Part shown: positions 54,446 to 63,464 of the stretch, one piece after another
Position numbering within the stretch: position 1 is the first letter of the stretch
Layout: each line of letters starts with the position of its first letter
Origin: Salinisphaera sp.
Lineage (GTDB): Bacteria; Pseudomonadota; Gammaproteobacteria; Nevskiales; Salinisphaeraceae
Length of the DNA stretch: 64,000 nucleotides
Assembly: GCF_002729955.1 (NCBI RefSeq)
Contig: NZ_PBYA01000034.1
Span: 20,775 to 84,774, forward strand
Reading direction: 5' to 3'
Made by a program: the position numbers and the translations under genes
Notes under the pieces: generated by a model
What the model was told of the DNA's origin: nothing
The model's input: the letters and a program-made list of their open reading frames with translations, nothing else
Databases searched by the model: none

Positions 54446-55507
54446 TCAATAGACGATACGCATCGGCAGATCTTCGCTGTCGTATTCGGGCGTATCGGGC
54501 AGCGTGACTGCTTCTTCGTTGGCGATACGCTCGGCGGTGAACAGGCAGGCAAAGGCGTCGGCGATATCGTCGTCGCCGGCCTGTTGTTTGGATACCAGCG
54601 CACGGGCATTGGCAAAGGCATCGCGGCCGAAGTGGGCGGCGATGAGTTCGCGCCGCTGCATGTGGCCGGCGCTGCTGCGCTTGGGGTCGGCCAGCGCCTC
54701 GCCGCCGTTCATGGCCGCAAAGCTGACTTCGGGATGGGTTTCGTAGAGTCGTGCCTGCCAGTAGGCCGAACGGCGCAGCAGGTCGTCGAGTTCGCGAATC
54801 TTGGGCAGCAGGTTGTAGGTCTGGGCCGATAAGCGTTTGCCGCAGTACTCGGCGTTGATGGCGCTGGCCTCGCTGTGATCGCGGCCGAGCAGGGCCGCGC
54901 GTACCGGGGTCGGGAACACGCTGGTTGCCCGCCGTCCGGCGAGCAGCTGGCGCGCGGCATGGTCGCAGCCGCGGGTCTGCTGTTCGTCGGCCAGGCCGAT
55001 GGGCATGTCGATGGCGACCACGGCCGGGGCCAGTCGGTTGAGCAGGTTGGCCAGATCGCGATCGACGAAGGCGCCCTCGTGCGATACCCCGATCCAGCCG
55101 CCGGGGCAGCCATCGATGCCGACACATTCGCGCAGCCGGCGCTTGTGGCGTCGGTACTCGGCCAGCGGCGTGGCGAACGACAGGGTATAGCCGTCCGGAT
55201 CGTGGATATGGAAATAGCGCTCGTCCCAGGGCGCATCGGCCGGCTCGAAATCCGGCTTGAGGCCCGCTGCGAGCGCCCGTTCGTGCTGGGCATCGACATC
55301 GTCGACGTAGAATATCGTCAGGCCGCCGCCGGGACGCGCCTTCTCCCCCGCGCTGAGGTTAAGAAAGCTCTCGCCGGCATGAAAGCTGGAAAATCCCGCC
55401 TCCTCGCCGCCGAATTTCAGCTCGAACCCCAGCCCCCGATAAAAGGCACAGCTACGTGCCATGTCCGTCACGAACAGCGTGACGGCACTGATTTGACGTA
55501 TCGACAT
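54446..55507 (-). CDS. VOC-family domain fused to DUF429 (predicted nuclease) domain
   Basis: A 353-residue fusion. Residues 1-125 are a VOC/glyoxalase module (TLFVTDMARSCAFYRGLGFE; FHIHDPDGYTLSFATP). Residues 133-353 are a DUF429 domain with GIDGCPGGWIGV, VVAIDMPIGLADE, SVFPTPVRAAL, ETHPEVSFAAMNGG and DDIADAFACLFTAERI; the Asp and Glu residues suit an RNase H-like fold. DUF429 normally stands alone. The join is in one frame with a basic linker (EYRRHKRRLRE), and there is no sign of a stop. The function is unknown. Confidence 0.8.
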   Translation of the reverse strand: MSIRQISAVTLFVTDMARSCAFYRGLGFELKFGGEEAGFSSFHAGESFLNLSAGEKARPGGGLTIFYVDDVDAQHERALAAGLKPDFEPADAPWDERYFHIHDPDGYTLSFATPLAEYRRHKRRLRECVGIDGCPGGWIGVSHEGAFVDRDLANLLNRLAPAVVAIDMPIGLADEQQTRGCDHAARQLLAGRRATSVFPTPVRAALLGRDHSEASAINAEYCGKRLSAQTYNLLPKIRELDDLLRRSAYWQARLYETHPEVSFAAMNGGEALADPKRSSAGHMQRRELIAAHFGRDAFANARALVSKQQAGDDDIADAFACLFTAERIANEEAVTLPDTPEYDSEDLPMRIVY

Positions 55508-55632
55508 CACGCGATCTTGCGACGGTGTTTCGCTGGAGGCAAGCACTGTGTTGCCCTTTGGCACGGACGCGCGTAATCGAACGCCGGTGGTATCGTCTGT
55601 CACGTTCAGCCAAACCACAGGAGTTGGGTGTC

Positions 55633-56649
55633 ATGGCGCAAATGAAAGTGGCTCAGATCAACAGCGCGGGCGGCGATTTCGAACTGGTCGATCGGCATAT
55701 TCCGGAGCCGGGGCCGGATCAGGTTCGGGTCAGGGTCGAAGCCTGCGGCATCTGTCATTCCGATGCTTTCGTCAAGGAGGGCGGCTTTCCCGGGCTCGAC
55801 TATCCGCGCGTGCCCGGCCATGAAGTCGCCGGGGTGATCGATGCGGTCGGCGACGATGTCGACCACTGGCAGGCCGGCCAGCGCGTGGGTGTGGGTTGGC
55901 ACGGCGGGCACTGCTTCGCCTGCGATTCCTGCCGGCGCGGCGACTTCGTGACCTGTGCGAATCAACAGATCTGCGGCATTTCGTACGACGGCGGCTACGC
56001 CGAATACATGCTCGCACCGGCTGAAGCGCTGGTGGCCATCCCCGATGAGCTGACATCAGTCGCGGCCGCGCCGCTTCTGTGTGCCGGTGTAACCACTTAC
56101 AACGCCCTGCGCAATTCGAGCGCCCAGCCGGGCGATGTCGTAGCCGTGCTGGGTGTTGGCGGGCTGGGCCATCTGGCCGTCCAATACGCGTACGCGATGG
56201 GCTTTCATACCGTGGCGCTGTCGCGTGGTACCGACAAAAAGGAACTGGCGCTCGACCTCGGGGCCGATACCTATATCGATACCGAAGCACAGGACGCTGC
56301 GGAGGCGTTGCAGGCACTTGGCGGCGCGCGCGTGATTCTGGCCACCGCACCGAACCCCAGGCTGATGAGTTCGGTCATCGACGGCCTCGGCGTGAACGGC
56401 CAGTTACTGGTGGTGGGCGCGTCGCCGGAGCCGATCGAGGTATCGCCGTTTCAACTGCTCATGGCACGGCGCAGCGTGGCCGGGCATCCGAGCGGTGCGC
56501 CCCAGGATTCCCAGGACACGCTAGGCTTTTCGGCGCTGCGCGATATCGAAACCCGGATCGAGACCTATCCGCTGGCCGACGTCAACGAAGCCTATGCACG
56601 CATGATCAACAACGAAGCCCGCTTTCGGGTGGTGTTGACGATGAACTGA
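55633..56649 (+). CDS. Zinc-dependent alcohol dehydrogenase (MDR family)
   Basis: A 338-residue medium-chain dehydrogenase. Catalytic zinc ligands are in CGICHSDAF and GHEVAGVI; the structural zinc Cys set is in HCFACDSCRRGDFVTC; the NAD fold starts VLGVGGLGHLAVQYA. The pattern fits the AdhP/YahK-like enzymes acting on alcohols or aldehydes. AGGAG nine bases upstream sets the start. It is divergent from the VOC-DUF429 gene. Confidence 0.9.
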   Translation: MAQMKVAQINSAGGDFELVDRHIPEPGPDQVRVRVEACGICHSDAFVKEGGFPGLDYPRVPGHEVAGVIDAVGDDVDHWQAGQRVGVGWHGGHCFACDSCRRGDFVTCANQQICGISYDGGYAEYMLAPAEALVAIPDELTSVAAAPLLCAGVTTYNALRNSSAQPGDVVAVLGVGGLGHLAVQYAYAMGFHTVALSRGTDKKELALDLGADTYIDTEAQDAAEALQALGGARVILATAPNPRLMSSVIDGLGVNGQLLVVGASPEPIEVSPFQLLMARRSVAGHPSGAPQDSQDTLGFSALRDIETRIETYPLADVNEAYARMINNEARFRVVLTMN

Positions 56650-56779
56650 ATGAACGGAGTTCGGGGCGCGATGTAGCGGCCGTGCCCCGAATCTCAGCTG
56701 CGCGCGATTGCGATGGGCGGTCTGGCGACGTGGCGCTTCGGCATGCATGAAACGCAGCTGGCTGTTGTTAAAAGGCAGG

Positions 56780-57050
56780 TTGTCCGCAAATGAACGCCAA
56801 GACACGCGAATAAGGCAAGCCACGGATCGCTCGAAGGCCCGGCGACTTGATGTGTACACCGCACGCTAGAGGCAGTCCGCAAATGCAGCACGGTGTATGC
56901 GGAGCTCGATAAGCGACCGTGTCGGCTTCGTTCCTCAAGCGGAACCACAGATTTCGCAGATTACGCAGATGAAGAAGTGCGTGGCACAGGCGCCAGACCA
57001 CAGCGAACGACCGCGGCTTCTTGTCTTTGATCTGCATGATCTGCGGACCT
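56780..57050 (+). repeat. Long dispersed intergenic repeat, copy 1
   Basis: It begins TTGTCCGCAAATGAACGCCA, passes through GCTTCGTTCCTCAAGCGGAA and CCACAGATTTCGCAGATTAC, then CAGCGAACGACCGCGGCTTC, ending near GATCTGCGGACC. The same blocks in the same order appear at 63652-63930. It is non-coding. Confidence 0.85.
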
Positions 57051-57119
57051 TTGCTTGTCGCTAATCTCACCAACGCCACGGCTCAAATGACGCCGGTTGC
57101 CCGCTACGGCCTAATCAAT

Positions 57120-57235
57120 TCATCTGTGTAATCGGTGTAATCTGTGGATGAAAGAGGGGCCCGTTCTCGAGCAAGCAGATTGTTCGCGAATGAACGCGAA
57201 GACACGCGAACAAGGCAGAACATCGCCTGCTCGAA
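57120..57235 (+). repeat. Partial dispersed repeat, copy 2
   Basis: ATCTGTGTAATCGGTGTAATC and GATTGTTCGCGAATGAACGC with GACACGCGAACAAGGC and CTGCTCGAAGCCCGGGAC. It holds the blocks of the long repeat in a rearranged order. It lies next to copy 1, so 56650-57278 is almost wholly repeats. Confidence 0.7.
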
Positions 57236-57278
57236 GCCCGGGACTGATACCCGCGCCCGTGCCGAACTTGGTACAGAA

Positions 57279-57611
57279 TCAGGACGCCGTTTTCTCGCGC
57301 AGTTCAATCTTGCGGCCATCGGGATCGCGCACGATATAAATCCGTGTACCGTCGAATTCGCGTGTGGTGGTCTCCGGTACCTGCGCTAGCGATTGCGGTA
57401 TGTGTTCTATCCCAAAGCCAAGACGGGTGTTATCGACTGCTTCGTTTGCCGAGGCGGGATAGAGTTCGAAAACGAAACCGTCGCCCACAGCGGCGTAATG
57501 CAGCGGCCCGGTGCCGTGTTTTTCCGCGGCGAAGCGAAACCCAAGGCTTTCGTAGAACTGGCGGCTCGGTTCGAGTTGCCGGCAGCGCAATACCAATAGG
57601 TCGAGCTTCAC
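57279..57611 (-). CDS. Small VOC-family (glyoxalase-fold) protein
   Basis: A 110-residue single VOC module: LLVLRCRQLEPSRQFYESLGF, then HYAAVGDGFVFELYPA, and IYIVRDPDGRKIELREK. The GTG start preceded by GGCGGGGC is chosen because homology begins there. It could be a lactoylglutathione-lyase-like enzyme or a resistance protein; the ligand is unknown. Confidence 0.82.
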   Translation of the reverse strand: MKLDLLVLRCRQLEPSRQFYESLGFRFAAEKHGTGPLHYAAVGDGFVFELYPASANEAVDNTRLGFGIEHIPQSLAQVPETTTREFDGTRIYIVRDPDGRKIELREKTAS

Positions 57612-57624
57612 GCCCCGCCTACGA

Positions 57625-58041
57625 CTAGAACAGCGACTGCTGGGGATCGGGCCGGCGAGCGCCAAAGCGCCCGAATTGTTCGCAGGCACGCGCCAGATGA
57701 TTGGCGATGCTCGACAACGCGGTGATGTCGGCAAAATCGAGGTCGGCGATCAGGCTGCGTACCTGCGCCTGCTCGTTATTGGATGCCGCCTGGAGCAGGG
57801 TGGTGAGCAGGGCCTGATCCACCGGCTCGAAGCGCTCGGGATACTTCCAGGCAACGAGTTCGGCCGGTCGCTCGAGCTGGGCGGCAAACGCCTGATCATG
57901 CAGTAGTCGGGCCGCGGTCTGCAGGTCCGCGCCATGGCCGGCGACATGCTGGCGGCGGGCGAATTCGTGGCAGGCCTCGGCGTCCACGCCTGCCATCCCG
58001 GCCAGCAGGCTGTTTATCGGGGTGTCTTCGGTATAGGCCAT
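57625..58041 (-). CDS. Hypothetical cytoplasmic protein
   Basis: A 138-residue, mostly helical protein with no signal or membrane segment. It starts MAYTEDTPINSLLAG and ends RRPDPQQSLF. I do not recognise it. The stop is 13 bases from the VOC gene start, so the two may be one transcript. The same frame runs on open opposite htpG, but that part is a shadow. Confidence 0.6.
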   Translation of the reverse strand: MAYTEDTPINSLLAGMAGVDAEACHEFARRQHVAGHGADLQTAARLLHDQAFAAQLERPAELVAWKYPERFEPVDQALLTTLLQAASNNEQAQVRSLIADLDFADITALSSIANHLARACEQFGRFGARRPDPQQSLF

Positions 58042-58130
58042 GGGCACGCCGGCTGCAAATTCGGAGCGCGCATCATCCGGACACGAGCGGGTGAGTGCAA
58101 GGGCTGGATGCCGCTGTGCAGCATGCGGCG

Positions 58131-58157
58131 CTTGAAAATGGCCGCCGCGGGCCACAC
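58131..58157 (+). promoter_or_regulatory. Sigma-32-like heat-shock promoter of htpG
   Basis: CTTGAAA at 58131-58137 is a perfect sigma-32 -35; 14 bases on, CCACAC is a partial -10 (consensus CCCCAT). It lies ~75 bases before the htpG start. Confidence 0.5.
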
Positions 58158-58230
58158 TCAAGGCTATCAAGGCGATAGTTTGTCGAGTGATCGCCGCCCA
58201 TACACCGTTCAACAACGATTCAATACCGCC

Positions 58231-60150
58231 ATGAGCGAAAATCAGAACACCGAAACCCGTGGCTTTCAGGCCGAGGTCAAGCAGCTGCTGCAGCTGATGA
58301 TCCATTCGATGTATTCGAACAAGGAGGTCTTTGCCCGCGAGCTGATCTCCAACGCCTCCGACGCGCTGGATACGCTGCGCTTCGAGGGCCTGAAGAATGA
58401 TGCCCTTTTCGAGAACGATCCCGAACTCAAGATCTGGATCGACTACGACAAGGACGCCCGTACCGTCACCATCGGTGACAGCGGCATCGGCATGACCCGC
58501 GAGCAGGTCATCGACCGGCTCGGCACCATTGCAAAGTCCGGCACGCGCGCATTCCTGGATTCGCTGTCGGGTGACGAAAAGAAGGATGCCCATCTGATCG
58601 GCCAGTTCGGCGTCGGTTTCTATTCTGCCTTCATCGTCGCCGAGAAGGTCGTGGTCGACACCCGCCATGGCGGTGAAACGGCGGGCGTGCGCTGGACTTC
58701 GGACGGCGGCGGCGAGTACACGCTGGAAGAGATCAGCAAGGACAAGCGCGGCACCGAGGTCGTCCTGCACCTGCGCGAAGGCGAAGACGAATTTTTGGAC
58801 GACTGGCGCCTGCGCCATCTCGTGCGCACCTATTCGGACCATATCGCCTTCCCGATCATGATGCGCGAGCAGCTGTCCGAGGAGGACGAGAAGGAGGGCA
58901 AGGAAGCCGGCTGGGAACAGGTCAACCGCGGCGCGCCGCTTTGGACCCAGCCCAAGTCGGAGATTTCGGCCGAGGACTATGCCGAGTTCTACAAGCACCC
59001 CTGCCACGACTACGAAGACCCGCTGACCTGGACCCACAACAAGGTCGAAGGCAGCCAGGAATATACGAACCTGCTCTATATTCCCAAGCGCGCGCCCTAT
59101 GACCTGTTCGATCCGAACGGCAAGGCCCACGGCGTGAAGCTGTACGTGCAGCGCGTGTTCATCATGGATGATGCCGAAAAACTCATGCCGCGCTACATGC
59201 GCTTCGTGAAAGGCGTCATCGATTCCAACGATCTGCCGTTGAACGTGTCCCGCGAGATCCTGCAAAACAACCAGTTGCTGGACAAGATCCGTGCGGGTTC
59301 GGTGAAGAAGGTGCTCGGCCTGCTTGAGTCGATGGCCCGGGACGACGAAGAGCCGGAGAAGTACAAGACGTTCTGGAACGAATTCGGCCAGGTGCTGAAA
59401 GAAGGCATCGTCGAAGACCACGAAAACCAGGCCAAGATCGCCAAGCTGCTGCGCTTCAAGACCACCAAGGACGAAAGCGCTGACCCGGGCGTATCTCTGG
59501 ACGACTACATCGCCCGCATGGCCGAAGGCCAGGCCAAGATCTACTACATCACCGCGGACACGCTGGCCGAGGCCAAGCACAGCCCGCATCTCGAAATCTT
59601 CAAGAAGAAGGATATCGAGGTGCTGCTGCTCACCGATCGCGTGGATGAGTGGGTCATGGCCCATATGACCGAATACGAAGGCAAGACCTTCCAGTCGGTC
59701 GCCAAGGGCGCGCTCGATCTCGGCGGCGCCGAAACCGAGGAAGAAAAGGCCGAGCAGGCCAAGCTCGAAGAAGAGTCCAAGGATCTGGTGGAGCGCGTCA
59801 AGAAAGCGCTCGGCGAACGGGTCAACGAAGTACGGGTGACGCATCGCCTGACCGACTCGCCGGCCTGTCTGGTCGCCGACGAGCACGGCATGTCCGCCCA
59901 TCTGGAACGGATTCTCAAGGAAGCCGGTCAGGAAATGCCCAACACGGCGCCGCATCTGGAAATCAACCCGACGCATCCGCTGGTCGAGAAACTGGCCGGC
60001 GAGCAGGGCGAAGACGAGTTCGACGCCTTCTCGCAGCTGCTCTTCGAGCAGGCGGTACTCGCCGAGGGCGGCGAACTCGACGACCCGGCCACCTTCGTGC
60101 GCCGCATGAACCAGATGCTGCTGGCGGTATCCAAGGGCGCGGCCGCCTAG
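58231..60150 (+). CDS. htpG: Molecular chaperone HtpG (Hsp90)
   Basis: A 639-residue Hsp90. The N-terminal ATPase domain has EVKQLLQLMIHSMYSNKEVFARELISNASDA-type motifs in order (the Glu and Asn for ATP binding), GDSGIGMTREQVID and LIGQFGVGFYSAFIV. The middle domain has GVIDSNDLPLNVSREILQ. The C-terminal dimerisation domain ends RMNQMLLAVSKG. Length matches the family. The start MSENQN is the HtpG-like one; upstream codons are spurious. Confidence 0.97.
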   Translation: MSENQNTETRGFQAEVKQLLQLMIHSMYSNKEVFARELISNASDALDTLRFEGLKNDALFENDPELKIWIDYDKDARTVTIGDSGIGMTREQVIDRLGTIAKSGTRAFLDSLSGDEKKDAHLIGQFGVGFYSAFIVAEKVVVDTRHGGETAGVRWTSDGGGEYTLEEISKDKRGTEVVLHLREGEDEFLDDWRLRHLVRTYSDHIAFPIMMREQLSEEDEKEGKEAGWEQVNRGAPLWTQPKSEISAEDYAEFYKHPCHDYEDPLTWTHNKVEGSQEYTNLLYIPKRAPYDLFDPNGKAHGVKLYVQRVFIMDDAEKLMPRYMRFVKGVIDSNDLPLNVSREILQNNQLLDKIRAGSVKKVLGLLESMARDDEEPEKYKTFWNEFGQVLKEGIVEDHENQAKIAKLLRFKTTKDESADPGVSLDDYIARMAEGQAKIYYITADTLAEAKHSPHLEIFKKKDIEVLLLTDRVDEWVMAHMTEYEGKTFQSVAKGALDLGGAETEEEKAEQAKLEEESKDLVERVKKALGERVNEVRVTHRLTDSPACLVADEHGMSAHLERILKEAGQEMPNTAPHLEINPTHPLVEKLAGEQGEDEFDAFSQLLFEQAVLAEGGELDDPATFVRRMNQMLLAVSKGAAA

Positions 60151-60218
60151 GCGTTCGCGCATGCCGTACCGGCTGCGACACGGCCGGTGCGGACAGCCTT
60201 ACGACACCAACCGTGAAG

Positions 60219-60240
60219 GAGGCCCGCATCTGCGGGCCTC
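60219..60240 (+). terminator. Likely terminator after htpG
   Basis: GAGGCCCGCA-TC-TGCGGGCCTC, a strong GC hairpin but with no good T-run. It could be a rho-dependent end or an mRNA stabiliser. Confidence 0.5.
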
Positions 60241-60316
60241 GCTCGTTGAGTACGTTGCAGGCATAGTGAGTAGCAGATGCACGAGTGGGTTCGAGCAACA
60301 ACGAGGTAGAAAGAAC

Positions 60317-60889
60317 ATGACACGACATCTCTGGACTTGCGCGGCGCTGGGTTTGCTGGCGCTTTGTATCGCGCCGCTGGCTTCGGCACAGACCGTGTCC
60401 ATCGGTGGCACCAGCCTGGAGCTGGGTGCATCGCGCGCCGACACGCTGGCCATCGCCAATGCCCACTTCAATACGATACCGGCCCAGGCCGACGGCCAGT
60501 ACATGCTCTTTCCCAAGCAGGGCCCCGTGGTGGTCGGCCGTGATACCTACGGCAAACCGGTGGGGACGCTCACCATTCGCGATGACAAGCTCACCCGCAT
60601 ATCGCGCAACCTCGGCTCGTTTCGTAGCGAGGATGGCGAACAGGCCATCGAGAATCTGATCGCCACCTTCGCGCGTGCGCCCAACCAGGGTGATACGCCG
60701 GCGGTACACACCGATACCGGCGTGAGCGGCGATGCCAGCACCTCGCGGGTATATTTCAGCTATCCGGATCGGGCGATCCAGATCGTGCTCTACCGCCCGA
60801 ACAACCGCTCCGGCATGGCCACGATCGATATCACCGAGCAGTACGCATTGCGTCCGGGTACGGTCGGTCAAGCCCAGACGCAGCGCTAA
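60317..60889 (+). CDS. Exported protein of unknown function
   Basis: A 190-residue protein with a signal peptide (AALGLLALCIAPLASAQT). The mature part resembles a small beta-rich domain (VSIGGTSLELGASRADTLAIAN; YGKPVGTLTIRDDKLTRI). I cannot assign a family. The start follows GAGGTAGAAAG. It is followed within 10 bases by the DUF2489 gene, so the two are probably co-transcribed. Confidence 0.75.
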   Translation: MTRHLWTCAALGLLALCIAPLASAQTVSIGGTSLELGASRADTLAIANAHFNTIPAQADGQYMLFPKQGPVVVGRDTYGKPVGTLTIRDDKLTRISRNLGSFRSEDGEQAIENLIATFARAPNQGDTPAVHTDTGVSGDASTSRVYFSYPDRAIQIVLYRPNNRSGMATIDITEQYALRPGTVGQAQTQR

Positions 60890-60895
60890 GCGGTG

Positions 60896-61390
60896 ATGGG
60901 CTGGCTCGCCGCGCTTGCGGTGGTTGTTGTCCTAGCGCTGGCCGGCTATGCCGGCCGGCTTTGGTGGCGCGTGCTCAACCAGCAAAAAGAGCGCGAAACC
61001 CACAATGCGGCCGTGCTCGCCGAAACCGAGGCCGACCTCGAACACAGCATGGCCATCATTGCCGACAGCCTGCTCACCGGCGAGCTCAATCTCTCCGAAG
61101 GCGCGATCCGGCTCAAGGTACTGCTCGACCATTACCATGCCCCGGGGGGTGCCCAGGCCGATTATCCGGCGATCTACAGCCTGTTTCTGTCGACCTGCAC
61201 CATGCCGCGCGGCGAAGAGCGCGATGCCTGGCCGCGTGACGAGATCCGGCGCATGGATCGCGAACGCGAAATGCTGGAAGTGGCCGCCAAGGATGCCGTG
61301 CTCGATGAAGCGGCCCGGCTGCGGCAGCGTTTTGGCGTACCCCGCGGCCGCGAAGGGCTCGCCTCGGCGCGCCCGGTTGATGCTGCCTGA
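60896..61390 (+). CDS. DUF2489-family membrane-anchored protein
   Basis: A 164-residue protein with an N-terminal helix (LAALAVVVVLALAGYAGRLWW) and a cytoplasmic helical domain typical of DUF2489: SMAIIADSLLTGELNLSEGAIRLKVLLD, then IYSLFLSTCTMPRGEERDAW. The function is unknown. The ATG is preferred over the GTG directly before it. Confidence 0.82.
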   Translation: MGWLAALAVVVVLALAGYAGRLWWRVLNQQKERETHNAAVLAETEADLEHSMAIIADSLLTGELNLSEGAIRLKVLLDHYHAPGGAQADYPAIYSLFLSTCTMPRGEERDAWPRDEIRRMDREREMLEVAAKDAVLDEAARLRQRFGVPRGREGLASARPVDAA

Positions 61391-61556
61391 CAGCAGCCGG
61401 GCCGAATGGCGGCCCGTCTGGAAGGTTGTGCTGGGCTCGAAAACACGGGCTTGTCTGATCGCGCGTTTCGAATCTACTTCGTGAGCGCCGGTTAAACCTT
61501 CGGGCCGCGCCATTCCATTTGTTGCAGAACAAACGCCCGACGCGGCTTGCCGCGAA

Positions 61557-63464
61557 TCAGCCCTGTCGGGCTTCCAAAGCCTCCCAGCGCTCCAGGGCGT
61601 TCTCGAGATCGCTCTGCGCCTTGCCCAGCGCTTCGGTCTTGCGCTTGATTTCGTCGGCCGGCCGGTCGTAGAAGCCGGCTTCACCGAACTCCGCCTCGTA
61701 GCCTTCGATCTTCGTTTCGAGCTTTTCAATCGTGTCCGGCAGGGCACGCAATTCCTTGCGCTCGGCGCTGCTTAACGGATTGGCCGGTTTGGGCTTGGCG
61801 GCGGCCGGCGCGGGCTGGGGCGTGGCCTGGGGCTTCTTTGCCGCAGCCGGGGCGGGCTCGGCCGTGCGCCGGCGCTGGCGCAGCCAGTCGGTATAGCCGC
61901 CTACATAGTCGTTGACCGCGCCGTTGCCTTCGAACACGAGACTGCTGGTGACCACGTTGTCGAGAAAGGCACGGTCATGTGACACGAGCAGCAGCGTGCC
62001 CTCGTAGCTCATCAGCCGTTCTTCGAGCAGCTCCAGCGTCTCCACGTCGAGATCGTTGGTGGGCTCGTCCATGATCAGCAGATTGGCCGGGCGGGTGAAC
62101 AGCTTGGCCAGCAGCAGGCGGTTGCGTTCGCCGCCCGAGAGGACGTGCGTGGGGCTGCGGGCGCGCTTGGGCGAGAACAGGAAATCCTGCAGATAACTCA
62201 TCACGTGCCGGTCCTGGCCGTTGATGGTGATCGAGGAGCGGCCCTGCGCCACGTTGTCGAGCACGCTGATGGAGTCATCGAGCGCGGCCCGGTGCTGGTC
62301 GAAATGGGCGATATCGAGATTGGTGCCGAGCTTGATGGTGCCGGCATCCGGCTCGATGCGCCCGAGCAGCAGGTTGATGAGCGTGGTCTTGCCGCAGCCG
62401 TTGGGGCCGATGATGCCGACCTTGTCGCCGCGCTGGATCACGGTCGACAGATTGTTGACGATCGGTTTTTCGTTGTCGCCGTCGCGCCAGGTATAGGCCA
62501 GGTTTTCGGCCACGATCACATGCTTGCCGGAGCGGGCGGCGTCTTGGGTAACGATATTGGCGGTGCCGCCGCGTTCGCGCCGTTCGGCGCGCTCGGCCCG
62601 CATGGCCTTGAGCGCGCGCACGCGCCCTTCGTTGCGGGTGCGCCGGGCCTTGATGCCCTGGCGAATCCAGACTTCTTCCTGGGCCAGGCGCTTGTCGAAC
62701 AGGGCGTTGGCCTTTTCCTCGTCGGCCAGCATCTTTTCCTTGCCCTCGATGAAGGTGTCGTAATTGCCCGGCCAGGAGGTGAGCTTGCCGCGATCCAGAT
62801 CGATGATGCGGGTGGCCAGATTCTTCAGGAAGGCGCGGTCATGGGTGATGAACAGCAGCGCACCGTTCCAGGCCAGCAGCATTTCCTCGAGCTGGGCGAT
62901 GGCCGAGATATCCAGATGGTTGGTGGGCTCGTCGAGCAGCAGCAGGTCGGGTTCCTGCACCAGCGCGCGGGCCAGCAGCACGCGGCGTTTCTGCCCGCCC
63001 GACAGGGCTTCGAACTGCCAGTCGGCGTCCAGATTCAAACGCGACAGGGTGGATTCGACCTGGGGCGCGAGCGTCCAGCCGTCCATGGCTTCGACCCGGG
63101 CCTGGGCCTTGGAAAAGGCGTCCATCACGTCCTCGCCGGCTGACAGGCGGGCGGTGAGTTCGTGAAAACGCGCTAGGGCCGCGCCGACGTCGCCGAGTCC
63201 GCCGGCCACCACGTCGAATACTGCGCCGGACGTACCCGCCGGCACCTCCTGTTCGAGGCGCGCGATACGCAGATCCGGCTTTTGTTCGCGGATGACCTCG
63301 TCCGGCTCGATCTCGCGCGACACGATACGCATGAGCGTGGATTTGCCGGTGCCGTTACGCCCGACCAGGGCGACGCGCTCGCCGCGGTCGATACTCAGTT
63401 CGGCGTCGTCGAGCAGCGGATGGGTGCCGTAGGCCAGACGCAGGTTGCGCAGTTGCAGAATCAT
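61557..63464 (-). CDS. uup: ABC-F ATPase Uup
   Basis: A 635-residue soluble protein with two ATPase modules. First: Walker A GRNGTGKSTL, signature LSGGQKRRVLLARAL, Walker B LLLLDEPTNHLD. Second: GPNGCGKTTL, LSGGERNRLLLAKLF, LLIMDEPTNDLD. A long charged linker and a C-terminal coiled-coil domain (ERKELRALPDTIEKLETKIE to the end) mark it as Uup, which acts on ribosomes and suppresses transposon excision. The start MILQLRN is chosen because the module begins there. Confidence 0.94.
   Translation of the reverse strand: MILQLRNLRLAYGTHPLLDDAELSIDRGERVALVGRNGTGKSTLMRIVSREIEPDEVIREQKPDLRIARLEQEVPAGTSGAVFDVVAGGLGDVGAALARFHELTARLSAGEDVMDAFSKAQARVEAMDGWTLAPQVESTLSRLNLDADWQFEALSGGQKRRVLLARALVQEPDLLLLDEPTNHLDISAIAQLEEMLLAWNGALLFITHDRAFLKNLATRIIDLDRGKLTSWPGNYDTFIEGKEKMLADEEKANALFDKRLAQEEVWIRQGIKARRTRNEGRVRALKAMRAERAERRERGGTANIVTQDAARSGKHVIVAENLAYTWRDGDNEKPIVNNLSTVIQRGDKVGIIGPNGCGKTTLINLLLGRIEPDAGTIKLGTNLDIAHFDQHRAALDDSISVLDNVAQGRSSITINGQDRHVMSYLQDFLFSPKRARSPTHVLSGGERNRLLLAKLFTRPANLLIMDEPTNDLDVETLELLEERLMSYEGTLLLVSHDRAFLDNVVTSSLVFEGNGAVNDYVGGYTDWLRQRRRTAEPAPAAAKKPQATPQPAPAAAKPKPANPLSSAERKELRALPDTIEKLETKIEGYEAEFGEAGFYDRPADEIKRKTEALGKAQSDLENALERWEALEARQG

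Noticed and set aside
58042..60162. Very long open minus-strand frame opposite htpG
   Set aside because: Its composition mirrors htpG codon use and it shows no family signal; only the far end (57625-58041) reads as a separate protein.
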